64,000 nt of DNA. It comes from an uncultured Chitinophaga sp. Lineage in GTDB: Bacteria > Bacteroidota > Bacteroidia > Cytophagales > Cyclobacteriaceae. A program made the translations under genes and the position numbers. Shown here piece by piece: positions 1 to 8,671 of this stretch. The number at the start of each line of letters is the position of its first letter. The first letter of the stretch is position 1. The notes below the pieces were generated by a model. That model did not search any database, was not told the origin of the DNA, and was given only the letters and a program-made list of their open reading frames with translations. The stretch covers positions 62,001 to 126,000 of the forward strand of contig CABHOK010000014.1 of NCBI GenBank assembly GCA_902168205.1, read 5' to 3'.

Positions 1-1574
1 GATAGAACAGGTTGTATGGCATCGCGTAAAATCGCCTTTGTAAAACCGTTTCTCAATTTACTCTGCCACGGTAGCGAAAAGCAGTATGTAACCAATCTGT
101 AATCCATAAAGGGCATGCGTACTTCAACTCCTGCAGTCATAGAATACCGGTCGTAGTTGCGAAGTAAGGTTGGCAAAATATAAAAATGAAATTCTTTATA
201 TAGCGCTGCATTGAAGTATCCAAGCTCTTTCACCAGATAATCATTCTCTTCGTTGAACTTCAAAAATTTAGACAGGTAAAATTTCAACATATTTTTTCTT
301 CCTGCAAACCCATCTACAACAACCTTGAAATTACTTCTGTCAGTACCTCTTAACTGTTTATAAGTGGTTGCAATTTCATTTATACCCGGTATATTAAATG
401 GCGCATCTTTTACAGCGTTAAATATAGTGGTGCCATAGCCCGCCAGCAGTTCATCGGCTCCGTGCCCGTCCAGGCTAACCGACACACCGTTTGCTTTTAT
501 TGCTTTATAGATCTCAACCATGGGTATAGGACTGGTGAGAAACAGCTCTTCGAAATACCAGAGATAGTTACTTAATGTATCTATACCTTTGGTGGCATCT
601 ATTTCATAGAAATGTCCTTTCAGACCGAGGGACTTTACAACCATTTCAGCATATTCCTTTTCATCCAGTTCTGTACCTGTAAAGGTAGCAACAAAGGCGT
701 TCTGCCAATCTGTTTGCTCATGATCTACAAAGCCGTTTGTGCCAAGGTAATGCATAGCTGCTGCCACGGAGCTGGAGTCAAGACCTCCGCTTAATGCAGT
801 ACCAATCTTTACATCCGACCGCATTCTGATTTTACACGAATCAAAAAACAATTCACGGAAGCGTTCAACCTGTTCTTTATAGCTCTCCTTTACGGTGCCT
901 ATATGTTGAAGTGTATCCCAATAACGTTGCAATTTTATAGTTGTATTATCGGGCTTTAAATAAGCATAGTGACCTGCAGGAAATCGGCAAATATGTTTCA
1001 GCAGCGATTTTGATGAGTTCTCGTATTCATATATATTCCTCTGGCACCAGGCAAAATCTTTACTCATGGCAACTTCATCGAGTAAAGGGGCCAGAGCTTT
1101 CATCTCAGATCCAAAAATGAAACCTTGTCGGGTGTAAGCATAAAAGAGAGGCTTCACTCCAAATCGATCTCTCGCCATGAATAAAGTCTTCTGCTTACTA
1201 TCCCATATAGCAAACGCCCACATACCATTAAACCTTTCCAAACAGCGATGCCCCCATTCTTTGTAGGCCTTTAGTATAACTTCAGTATCGCAGTTGGAGC
1301 GGAAGTGATGTCCATTTGCCTCCAGAACTTTTTTCAGTTCTTTATAATTATATATCTCTCCATTAAAGATAATGGTCAGTTCACCATCGGTCATGGGCTG
1401 TTTACCAAAGTCGCTCAAATCCAGAATAGACAACCTCCGATGTCCGAACATCACGTTGCTATCGGGATCTTCCCACAAGCCATACCCGTCTGGCCCCCGA
1501 TGCGAGAGCCTGTGTAAACTTTTTTCAAAAACGTGCCTATCGAATTTCCCAATTCCTCCCAGAATCCCGCACAT
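1..1574 (-). CDS. asnB: Asparagine synthase (glutamine-hydrolysing), 3' end cut by window edge
   Basis: About 524 codons are visible and the frame runs off the left edge without a stop. The protein begins MCGILGG, so after Met removal Cys2 is the N-terminal glutaminase nucleophile; HRGPDG and the FNGEIYNY stretch follow, as in class II amidotransferases. The ATP-pyrophosphatase loop SGGLDSS lies at residues 262-268, and SLDGHGADELLAGYG and GVEVRMPFMD further on fit the synthetase domain. Known members use glutamine and ATP to amidate aspartate, but copies in surface-polysaccharide clusters often amidate a sugar acid or have an unknown acceptor. It is the last visible gene of a minus-strand operon (32 bp after the GT2 gene), so a role in glycan decoration is the better inference. 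Start is the only Met placing Cys at position 2. Confidence 0.93.
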   Translation of the reverse strand, partial: MCGILGGIGKFDRHVFEKSLHRLSHRGPDGYGLWEDPDSNVMFGHRRLSILDLSDFGKQPMTDGELTIIFNGEIYNYKELKKVLEANGHHFRSNCDTEVILKAYKEWGHRCLERFNGMWAFAIWDSKQKTLFMARDRFGVKPLFYAYTRQGFIFGSEMKALAPLLDEVAMSKDFAWCQRNIYEYENSSKSLLKHICRFPAGHYAYLKPDNTTIKLQRYWDTLQHIGTVKESYKEQVERFRELFFDSCKIRMRSDVKIGTALSGGLDSSSVAAAMHYLGTNGFVDHEQTDWQNAFVATFTGTELDEKEYAEMVVKSLGLKGHFYEIDATKGIDTLSNYLWYFEELFLTSPIPMVEIYKAIKANGVSVSLDGHGADELLAGYGTTIFNAVKDAPFNIPGINEIATTYKQLRGTDRSNFKVVVDGFAGRKNMLKFYLSKFLKFNEENDYLVKELGYFNAALYKEFHFYILPTLLRNYDRYSMTAGVEVRMPFMDYRLVTYCFSLPWQSKLRNGFTKAILRDAIQPVL

Positions 1575-1606
1575 AACTGAAGATGTTGTTAAGTTTTTCT
1601 TCTAAT

Positions 1607-2608
1607 TCATTTCCTATATTTTATCAACGCTTTTAACAATAGTTTGAGTTGGGCCACTCTTGATGATTCTACAAAATCGAATTTATAAGTTAGCAAAAAA
1701 GATTTCAACCCTATACTTGTAGAGGTAGTACATCGGTAGAAAAATTTTTCTGCAAGCAAGCTATGTACTTTACCCGAAGGCACTGGGTACACAGTCCGTT
1801 TATCAATGATACGCTGAATTAACTCACCGCACATGAGTAACTCTTCGTAATAAAAATCTGTTTCCTTAAAAAATAGTGTATGAAGTAATGTGAGGTCTGC
1901 AGACCCAAGGGCTGCATGCTCGAAAAACCAGGTGATGTAATTTAGTCGCGACTGATAAAGGGTTTGAACCTGCTGCGGAGTTCTTTTTTTCAGGCTGATG
2001 TTGTTGTCATGCACCCGGTAGCTTAAAAGCGTATCTGGAAGGTTTCGAAGTTTTCCATACGCGGCAATTCTTCCCCACAGCTCATGATCCTCAGCAGGCA
2101 TATAGTCTGCTTTATAGTATACTTGTTTGTCGTACAACAGCTTCGCCCGCATCATGACAGACGGATGACAGAAAGGGGTTATATAAAGCATTCTCAACTT
2201 TATATCCTCGTCCTCCAGCGGAAGGTCAATCCGCTCGCGACCACCAATCACACTGAACAGTGTTCCGCATACTATATATTCCGGATTGCTTTCCAGAAAA
2301 TTATATTGTCTTTGAAATCGATCCGGTTGTGAAATATCATCTGCATCCATGCGGGCTATATATTTACCCGTTGCATTTTTCATTCCCAGATTCAGTAGCG
2401 TTACATATCCCTGATTGTAGTCAAAATCTGTAAAATGGATACGCGGATCCTTAAATGATTTTATTATCTCCGAAGAATTATCGGTTGATCCGTCATTGAA
2501 TATCAGAAACTCAAAGTCATCAAAGCTTTGTGCCAGTATACTGGCTATACTCTCATGCAAATATTGCTGCGCATTATATACCGGCATTATAACTGAGATG
2601 GCAGGCAT
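1607..2608 (-). CDS. Family 2 glycosyltransferase
   Basis: A 333-residue cytosolic protein with a classic GT-A fold: ISVIMPVYNAQQYL at the N-terminus, FNDGSTDNS near 38-45 (nucleotide-sugar binding) and the metal-binding ARMDADD at about 86-91. A PAEDHELWGRI segment near 190 matches the ED acceptor motif of inverting GT2 enzymes. No membrane spans are evident. It should transfer one sugar from a nucleotide donor onto a lipid-linked or nascent glycan at the inner face of the membrane; donor and acceptor cannot be read from sequence. It lies four bases after the methyltransferase gene and before asnB in the Wzm/Wzt operon. Confidence 0.92.
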   Translation of the reverse strand: MPAISVIMPVYNAQQYLHESIASILAQSFDDFEFLIFNDGSTDNSSEIIKSFKDPRIHFTDFDYNQGYVTLLNLGMKNATGKYIARMDADDISQPDRFQRQYNFLESNPEYIVCGTLFSVIGGRERIDLPLEDEDIKLRMLYITPFCHPSVMMRAKLLYDKQVYYKADYMPAEDHELWGRIAAYGKLRNLPDTLLSYRVHDNNISLKKRTPQQVQTLYQSRLNYITWFFEHAALGSADLTLLHTLFFKETDFYYEELLMCGELIQRIIDKRTVYPVPSGKVHSLLAEKFFYRCTTSTSIGLKSFLLTYKFDFVESSRVAQLKLLLKALIKYRK

Positions 2609-2612
2609 ACAG

Positions 2613-3344
2613 CTATCGCAATTTATTCATCAGAGCTTTTGCCAGGGCACTAAAGGCAGACTTCAGTCCAAGTTGACCTTGTTCATAAAGTTCAGCACGT
2701 TCTGCCTGGTATCGGTAAAAAGTAAACAAATCAGGATGCACAACATCAACATATCCGGAAGAGAGAGGTTCCAATTTATGATTTAAGGGATGGCCTTCTT
2801 TGCAGAATACAACCATATTCTGTTTATACCACACATCAACTTTTGAATTTGTCCATATTGCCGGACGAAGCACATCGTATAAAGTATACTTTACAGCTTC
2901 AAATTTACTTTTCCAGAATGACAGCCATTGTTCATTTACATGGTTTTGTCCTCCCTGCTTCGGAATCGCCGCAGAAAAAACTATTACATCGCTATGTTTA
3001 GTCAATGTATCAACAAAGTGTTCTGCAAATTGTTCATCCAAATGCTCGGCAACTTCCAGTGAAATAACGAGATCGAATTTTCGATTCAGGTTCCAATCTT
3101 GCCGCAGATCCTGCGGGTGGAATTTACTTTGAGGAATCTGCAACAGATCTCTGTTAACATAACTCCCGTCTACTCCGCAGTAGTCAGTTACACCGAGCAG
3201 TTCAAACGCTTTAAGCCATGTACCGATACCACAGCCAACATCGAGTATACTGGATGGCGCGATCAATTCCATAATCAATGGAGCCACCTCGCGAGGAGCT
3301 GTCAGGTTATGAACGTTTTCAGTATGTATATAAAGTGCGCTCAA
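2613..3344 (-). CDS. Class I SAM-dependent methyltransferase
   Basis: 243 residues. The SAM-binding motif I, ILDVGCGIGTWL, sits at about residues 33-44, and a post-motif segment FDLVISLEVAEHLDEQ near 90-105 is typical of the Methyltransf_11/23 group. The substrate is unknown; in polysaccharide clusters such enzymes O-methylate sugars, sometimes as a chain terminator recognised by Wzt. Its start overlaps the stop of the upstream TylF-like gene by four bases (ATGA), which suggests translational coupling. Confidence 0.88.
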   Translation of the reverse strand: MSALYIHTENVHNLTAPREVAPLIMELIAPSSILDVGCGIGTWLKAFELLGVTDYCGVDGSYVNRDLLQIPQSKFHPQDLRQDWNLNRKFDLVISLEVAEHLDEQFAEHFVDTLTKHSDVIVFSAAIPKQGGQNHVNEQWLSFWKSKFEAVKYTLYDVLRPAIWTNSKVDVWYKQNMVVFCKEGHPLNHKLEPLSSGYVDVVHPDLFTFYRYQAERAELYEQGQLGLKSAFSALAKALMNKLR

Positions 3345-4039
3345 TTCTTCTTAATTATATACCCGATCGTATTTCTCCATTGATATACTCTGCTTGGCGT
3401 ATGCGTAGCCGAAAGATAATCGTGCACGGCACGTGCGCAGCCATCCCATGTATAGTAATCGTCAAGAATAATTATTCCGCCCGGTACAACATGGGGAAAT
3501 AAATTATCCAGGCATGTCTTGATGGAATCATACCAATCTCCATCCAAACGCAGTATACCGATAGGGTGCTTCTCATACGTTGGCAAAGTATTCTCAAACC
3601 AACCGCGATACGTTTTGTAAAGTTTGTGCCCGGCCAGATTCATCGCGTCATGTGCATACGACTCTTCTGCCGTACAATTATCATAATAGCCCGGAGACGT
3701 CACATTCTGCTGCCATGCCATTGCTGCCTTGCCATCAATCTCTTTTGCAGGCGGTAGTCCTTCGAAACTATCGAAGAGGTGAACTCGTCTTTCATTCCCT
3801 AATACTTCAGCAATGGCAGCGCTCATGCCACCTCGCCATACACCACATTCTACATAGTCACCCTTGATATCTTTAAATGCATTGCACAAATCCAGGTTAA
3901 GCGCAAAGTAATCCTGCGGTATCATGGTATATGTATTATACTTTTCATATAGAGAAGCATAATGATCAAACGCTCTGTTATAGCGCCTTACATCTACACC
4001 ACCCAGGCGTAACACTTTTTTTATTAATGACCTATGCAT
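3341..4039 (-). CDS. TylF/MycF-family O-methyltransferase
   Basis: 232 residues. GDYVECGVWRGGMS (about 60-73) is the SAM-binding signature of TylF-type macrocin O-methyltransferases; LFDSFEGLPP follows, and the C-terminal RLDGDWYDS and GGIIILDDYY segments carry the acidic residues that bind Mg2+ and the sugar hydroxyls. Family members methylate sugar hydroxyls, so this is a likely glycan O-methyltransferase. It overlaps the wzt-like gene by eight bases and its neighbour downstream by four. Having two methyltransferases side by side suggests either two methylation sites or chain termination plus decoration. Confidence 0.9.
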   Translation of the reverse strand: MHRSLIKKVLRLGGVDVRRYNRAFDHYASLYEKYNTYTMIPQDYFALNLDLCNAFKDIKGDYVECGVWRGGMSAAIAEVLGNERRVHLFDSFEGLPPAKEIDGKAAMAWQQNVTSPGYYDNCTAEESYAHDAMNLAGHKLYKTYRGWFENTLPTYEKHPIGILRLDGDWYDSIKTCLDNLFPHVVPGGIIILDDYYTWDGCARAVHDYLSATHTPSRVYQWRNTIGYIIKKN

Positions 4040-5225
4040 TTACGATTCGAGAGTTGGGTACTATAAATCCATTGCTATGTGAGTGTGGGAAGCTTCTGCC
4101 TTTTGCAGGAGATTCTGAAATCTCGAAAGCTACAATCTCTTTCTCCCAACACATTGTTTCTGTATTGTGTTCTCCTATCCACACGGAAACTTTGTATTGA
4201 TCCGGAATCAGAGGCGGCAGCTCAATTTCGGTTTCTATAATTTGTTCTGTTTCCGAAAACTTAATAAAAGGTTGCTGTTTTGGTATCGCCTGCAAAACAG
4301 GAACACCAATAGAATTTGAAATATCGTATGCAACAAACAAATCTTTATGTCTTGATTGTGATGCAATGCCGATTTTTACCGATAAAGTATGGGATGGTTG
4401 TGTTCCCTGAAGATGAAGAGCCACCTGGCTGATATAGGCTGCTGACTTACCAGGCGCTGAAGTTGTCCACTGTGCTGTGTTGCCACCAAGTGAAGCAGCC
4501 TGATAATCATGAATGATTTCTGATACGGTGCCTTGCTTTTTTAGTCCTCCTTTTTCTATCAGTATAGCTCTTCGACATAAATTACTTACAGCGGCCATAT
4601 TGTGACTCACAAACAAAATGGTTTTTCCGCTTTTGTTTACGGTCTCCATTTTACCTATACACTTCTTCTGAAACTCGGCATCGCCTACAGCGAGCACTTC
4701 GTCTATAATTAATATCTCTGGCTCCAGGTGTGCTGCTACTGCAAATGCCAGTCGTAGTTGCATGCCGCTTGAATAGTGCTTCAGTGGTGTATCCAGAAAC
4801 TTTTCGGTACCGCTGAAATCAACAATCTCATCGAACTTCGCTTTTATCTCGGCATGTTTCATTCCGAGGATGGAGCCGTTCATAAATATATTCTCGCGAC
4901 CGGTAAGTTCCTGGTGAAATCCTGTACCTACTTCCAACAAACTCGCAATGCGACCGCGCACGGTAATGCGACCGGTAGTAGGTGGAGTAATGCGTGATAG
5001 AATTTTCAGCAAAGTAGATTTACCGGCACCATTTCTACCAATGATACCGATAGACTCTCCAGGTTGTACATCAAATGATATATCGCGCAAAGCCCAGAAT
5101 TCTTCCGTAGCTTCTTTAGCCGAGAACAAACCTGAAAGTTTATCACGGAAACTTAAATAGGGAAGCTGCTGATGCTGGATCAGAAACTTCTTGGAAATAT
5201 TTTGAACTTCAAGTATAGGCTTCAT
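4032..5225 (-). CDS. wzt: Polysaccharide ABC exporter ATPase with Wzt-type C-terminal domain
   Basis: 397 residues in two parts. Residues 1 to about 240 are an ABC ATPase: Walker A GRNGAGKST at 63-71, signature YSSGMQLRLA at about 151-160, Walker B ILIIDE at 171-176 and a switch histidine in FVSHNM. Residues from about 245 to 397 form a beta-rich tail resembling the carbohydrate-binding domain of Wzt proteins that recognise a modified O-antigen end. With the Wzm permease next to it (four-base overlap) it should export a complete glycan lipid across the inner membrane. The tail sequence is strain-variable in this family, so the glycan cannot be predicted. TagH-like teichoic acid exporters are the nearest alternative. 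Confidence 0.92.
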   Translation of the reverse strand: MKPILEVQNISKKFLIQHQQLPYLSFRDKLSGLFSAKEATEEFWALRDISFDVQPGESIGIIGRNGAGKSTLLKILSRITPPTTGRITVRGRIASLLEVGTGFHQELTGRENIFMNGSILGMKHAEIKAKFDEIVDFSGTEKFLDTPLKHYSSGMQLRLAFAVAAHLEPEILIIDEVLAVGDAEFQKKCIGKMETVNKSGKTILFVSHNMAAVSNLCRRAILIEKGGLKKQGTVSEIIHDYQAASLGGNTAQWTTSAPGKSAAYISQVALHLQGTQPSHTLSVKIGIASQSRHKDLFVAYDISNSIGVPVLQAIPKQQPFIKFSETEQIIETEIELPPLIPDQYKVSVWIGEHNTETMCWEKEIVAFEISESPAKGRSFPHSHSNGFIVPNSRIVNA

Positions 5226-6055
5226 GCCAGGTCTGCAAAGAATAATTCTGTTTTTCTAAAATAACCAAGACCTAACAGTAACGATACAATAGAAGCACAA
5301 ATGCTAATGGTAATCAATACCGGATCTAAGGGGTCAGTGCTTAAAGGCACTCTAAAAAATGTTATTGCAGCATACATCGGGTTTAAGGCTAACACGTATC
5401 TGAGAAAAGATAAATCTATACGCGACACAGGATATACTATAGGCGTGAGAAAAAAAGCTACCTGCATTACAAACGAAACTACAAAACGGAAGTCGCGATA
5501 CTTGATCATAAGTGCTGATAACCAGCAACCTAATCCCACAGCTCCCACAAGGCTCAATGCAAAAGCAAGTGGCCAGAAGAAAACAAGCTCTAGAATATTA
5601 ATAGATACCGGGGCAAAGAATAAGTAGATAATAAAAAGAATAAGCGCAACAGCGAGGTCAACGAGTGATGCCAGTACGGACGATAATGGTATAATCAGCC
5701 TGGGGAAATATATCTTCTTGATGATGGGTGCGTTCAGCACCATGCTGTTACCTGCGTTTGTTACGGATGTTGAAAAGAAATTCCAAAGCAACAAACCTGA
5801 GAAAGCAAAAACAGAATATGGAATTCCACCTGTGTTAACCCCGAGCATTCTTCCGAAGAAGAACGTGAAGATGATCATCATGAGCAGCGGTTGAAGCATC
5901 ACCCAAAAAATACCCAAAACAGTCTGCTTGTATTTTACTTTGATATCGCGCCAGGTAAAAAAATAAAACAACTCGCGGTAGCTCCATAGCTCCCTGAAGT
6001 TGAATGACAGGCGACTGGCTGGTTCAATTACGGTATCCGGGTGTGACTGACTCAT
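5222..6055 (-). CDS. wzm: Polysaccharide ABC exporter permease (ABC-2 type)
   Basis: 277 residues from the chosen start. The protein has an N-terminal amphipathic segment followed by about six hydrophobic spans, with the ABC-2 motif WRDIKVKYKQTVLGIFWVML near residues 32-51, typical of Wzm/RfbA permeases. It is the first gene of the minus-strand glycan operon and overlaps wzt by four bases. An in-frame extension to 6103 exists but encodes a Cys- and Lys-rich stretch unlike the family, so the internal ATG (MSQSHPD) is preferred. Partner of Wzt in flipping undecaprenyl-linked polysaccharide. Confidence 0.91.
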   Translation of the reverse strand: MSQSHPDTVIEPASRLSFNFRELWSYRELFYFFTWRDIKVKYKQTVLGIFWVMLQPLLMMIIFTFFFGRMLGVNTGGIPYSVFAFSGLLLWNFFSTSVTNAGNSMVLNAPIIKKIYFPRLIIPLSSVLASLVDLAVALILFIIYLFFAPVSINILELVFFWPLAFALSLVGAVGLGCWLSALMIKYRDFRFVVSFVMQVAFFLTPIVYPVSRIDLSFLRYVLALNPMYAAITFFRVPLSTDPLDPVLITISICASIVSLLLGLGYFRKTELFFADLA

Positions 6056-6224
6056 AGCAAGGGACTTTCGGTTACAACATGTAAGCCATTTTTGGCAACG
6101 CACTACATGTCAATGTAAAACATAATACTTTAAAAAATCTAACTTCCCTGATTGGGATAAAACTCTAAAAGTTGTCTCACATTAACACGTGCTATCACGA
6201 AGGCTTTTGTTTGTTGTGTTTTAA

Positions 6225-6232
6225 TATTTTTG
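6225..6232 (+). promoter_or_regulatory. Candidate -7 promoter box TAnnTTTG
   Basis: TATTTTTG matches the Bacteroidetes sigma factor -7 consensus TAnnTTTG and lies 12 bases before the preferred start codon of the GT4 gene. A TTTG at 6206-6209 could be the -33 element, but its 15-bp spacing is shorter than usual. Confidence 0.35.
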
Positions 6233-6243
6233 CAAAGGTAATC

Positions 6244-7320
6244 ATGAATGTATTCTTTTTATTCCCCTACCCATTAAGTGAGTCGCCTTCGCAGCGTTTC
6301 AGGTTTGAACAATATTTTAAGTTGCTCGAAAATTCGGGAGTTCGTTGTTATAACCAATCTTTTTGGGGGATAAAAACCTGGCGTGTTCTTTATAAAAGTG
6401 GCCATACACCACAAAAAGTGGCTGGTTTTTTAACCGGAATATTAAAAAGAATATTCTTACTTATAAAAATAGGCAAGGCTGACTACGTTTTCATTCACCG
6501 TGAAATTATGCCGGTAGGTCCGCCTGTGTTCGAATGGATCATTGCAAAAATTTTCCGAAAAAAAATTATTTATGATTTCGATGATGCGATCTGGCTTCCA
6601 AACACCTCCGCGGAAAACAGGATTGTCTCAATTATCAAGTGGCATTCAAAAACACAATCGATTTGTAAATGGAGCTATCGCGTAAGTTGCGGAAATAATT
6701 ACCTGGCCGGCTTTGCCAAGCAATTCAATCGCCATGTTGTATTCAATCCTACAACTATTGATACGGAAGGTCATCACAATCCGGCCTGTTATTCTAAACA
6801 TGCCAGTGGGAAAATCACGGTTGGCTGGACAGGCTCGCACTCTACTTTAAAATATATAGATGTTGTTATACCTGTTCTCAAACAACTTGAAACAAAGTAT
6901 GGTGCTATATTTCAGTTTATAGTAATCGCGAATAAAAAACCTGAATTACCACTGAACAACCTCGTGTTCATTCCCTGGAAGGAGCAAACTGAAATTGAAG
7001 ACCTGAGCAAAATTGATATTGGTATTATGCCTTTAACAGACGATATCTGGGCGCAGGGTAAATGTGGCTTCAAAGCACTGCAATATATGGCGCTGCAAAT
7101 TCCGGCTGTGGTTTCGCCTGTTGGGGTTAATATTGAAATTATAGAATCGGGGATCAACGGCTTCTTATGTTCTTCGGAAGAAGAATGGTTTAACGCCATT
7201 GACAAACTCCTTCAGGATGAGACATTGCGACACCGCATTGGTGCCGCGGGAAGAAAGAAAGTGATTGAACATTACTCGGTGCTTTCTAATTCTTCCACAT
7301 TCCTGTCCTTGTTCTCATGA
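6244..7320 (+). CDS. GT4-type (GT-B fold) glycosyltransferase
   Basis: 358 residues from ATG 6244; a TTG 72 bases upstream is in frame but overlaps the probable promoter. N-terminal NVFFLFPYPLSESPSQRFR is the typical opening of Cytophagales GT4 enzymes; KIIYDFDDAIWL is near 100, and the C-terminal half has VGWTGSHST and GIMPLTDDIWAQGKCGFKALQYMA, the phosphate-binding and EX7E-like region (with K/G residues in place of the usual first Glu). Probably a retaining transferase acting on a cell-surface glycan. It is divergent from the wzm operon and its 3' end overlaps the convergent membrane-protein gene by 49 bases, so both stops lie inside the other gene. Confidence 0.88.
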   Translation: MNVFFLFPYPLSESPSQRFRFEQYFKLLENSGVRCYNQSFWGIKTWRVLYKSGHTPQKVAGFLTGILKRIFLLIKIGKADYVFIHREIMPVGPPVFEWIIAKIFRKKIIYDFDDAIWLPNTSAENRIVSIIKWHSKTQSICKWSYRVSCGNNYLAGFAKQFNRHVVFNPTTIDTEGHHNPACYSKHASGKITVGWTGSHSTLKYIDVVIPVLKQLETKYGAIFQFIVIANKKPELPLNNLVFIPWKEQTEIEDLSKIDIGIMPLTDDIWAQGKCGFKALQYMALQIPAVVSPVGVNIEIIESGINGFLCSSEEEWFNAIDKLLQDETLRHRIGAAGRKKVIEHYSVLSNSSTFLSLFS

Positions 7321-8600
7321 TAGATCAGGATGAGTGCCAGGGTATAGAACGGGAGTAACGGAATTTTATAGCGCGAGAGTGTGCCGAAATTAAAGGTGGA
7401 TACACCTACTGCAAAAGCAAACGTTAAGCTGAAGACAATACAAAAAATTATGTGCGGGTTTGTTAATGCTGCAAAAAACGTTGAGCCACGCTTGAATACT
7501 ACATATACTGTTAAAGACAACAGCACCAACGACTCCATAGCCGACATCAGCATCAACGGATTTCGTGCTTCCCATATATAGGGCCTGAATAACGAAACAT
7601 TTATAGCCTGCGGACTAAGTTTTACAAGACTACCAAAAGAGCCATCAAGTTCGCCCAGCGAATATGTGCTTCCTGCATCATGTCCTGTAAGGTAAGCTAT
7701 ATCATAGGCTGTAACCATGGCGGTATTACCGAGCTGGTCCAACGCGTAGCGCGAGTCATCTTTACCAACCTGACTAATCGCAAAATAACCGGATACAACT
7801 GTAATGGCTGCAACAAACGGCAGCATCATAACTTTAAATGCCATCGATCGTATCTTCGATAAATTGGTAGCATATACCCATATCATTATCGCGGGCAAAT
7901 AGGTTAGTAGTATATATTTCTTGATCGAGAAAATAATGTAAAAGCAAAGCAGCAACAGCAATACACTGAAAATGTTTATTCTTCTGTCCAGGAAAATTCT
8001 TTTTATAAGTAACGTTGCTATACCGAGCCCGGCCAAGGTAATGGTATCTTTCAACAAACCTGATCCCCAAAAAACAACAGACGGAATAAAGAGCGTTGCA
8101 ATAGCAATAAGTTTATGCAAGTCTGGCCGCACCTCATAGAACGCGACAAACAACATCCACAACCCGATGAAACTTATCACGGCAAAACAAACGGCAGTGG
8201 CGGAGTATGAAGAGAATGTAAACAGATCAAATATAGCTGCAATGCGAATTAACATGAATGATGAGCGGTCGTGAAAAAAAGGAATGAGTGATGAGTACTT
8301 GTAAATTCCTACTTCACTGGAGCCATCACTAAACAACAACTTGAAACCTGTAGCCGGATTGTCCATAAAGGCTTCCCATATATGTCGGCTGCCGTAAGAG
8401 TGAAAGTTATAGGTATCACCTCCGCCATAATAAAATTGATAAATAAACCCCAGGGCAAGTGCGCCCAGAATTTTAGCGGTGAGTGCAGGAAAAAAATAAG
8501 GCCGCGTTATCTCATCGGTTATACGGCTGCGCAATATATAGGCAACAATATAAACAATCAGAATGACGATGGGTGTAACAATGAAATCGCGGAGTTCCAA
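7272..8600 (-). CDS. Polytopic membrane protein of a glycan locus, unknown function
   Basis: 442 residues with about ten hydrophobic spans. A loop with FYYGGGDTYNFHSYGSRHIW follows the second span (about 58-78), acidic and aromatic as in GT-C or polymerase-like enzymes, and the C-terminus is charged (ENKDRNVEELESTE). It resembles in layout the O-antigen polymerase or PMT-like proteins that sit in exopolysaccharide clusters, but no definitive Wzy or GT-C motif was recognised, so polymerase activity is only a guess. Flanked by a GT4 gene (49-bp tail overlap) and by an intergenic 8-bp-period repeat before the TPR gene. Confidence 0.75.
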   Translation of the reverse strand: MELRDFIVTPIVILIVYIVAYILRSRITDEITRPYFFPALTAKILGALALGFIYQFYYGGGDTYNFHSYGSRHIWEAFMDNPATGFKLLFSDGSSEVGIYKYSSLIPFFHDRSSFMLIRIAAIFDLFTFSSYSATAVCFAVISFIGLWMLFVAFYEVRPDLHKLIAIATLFIPSVVFWGSGLLKDTITLAGLGIATLLIKRIFLDRRINIFSVLLLLLCFYIIFSIKKYILLTYLPAIMIWVYATNLSKIRSMAFKVMMLPFVAAITVVSGYFAISQVGKDDSRYALDQLGNTAMVTAYDIAYLTGHDAGSTYSLGELDGSFGSLVKLSPQAINVSLFRPYIWEARNPLMLMSAMESLVLLSLTVYVVFKRGSTFFAALTNPHIIFCIVFSLTFAFAVGVSTFNFGTLSRYKIPLLPFYTLALILIYHENKDRNVEELESTE

Positions 8601-8671
8601 GCTCTTAAATCTTCAACGCTTAAAGTTCAGCCTTTACAATTGATAATACAAACTGCAATCACGGTCTGTTA

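Noticed and set aside
1305-1605. Two short plus-strand frames in the first 1.6 kb
   Set aside because: They lie opposite the asparagine synthase frame, which is intact but open to the left edge.
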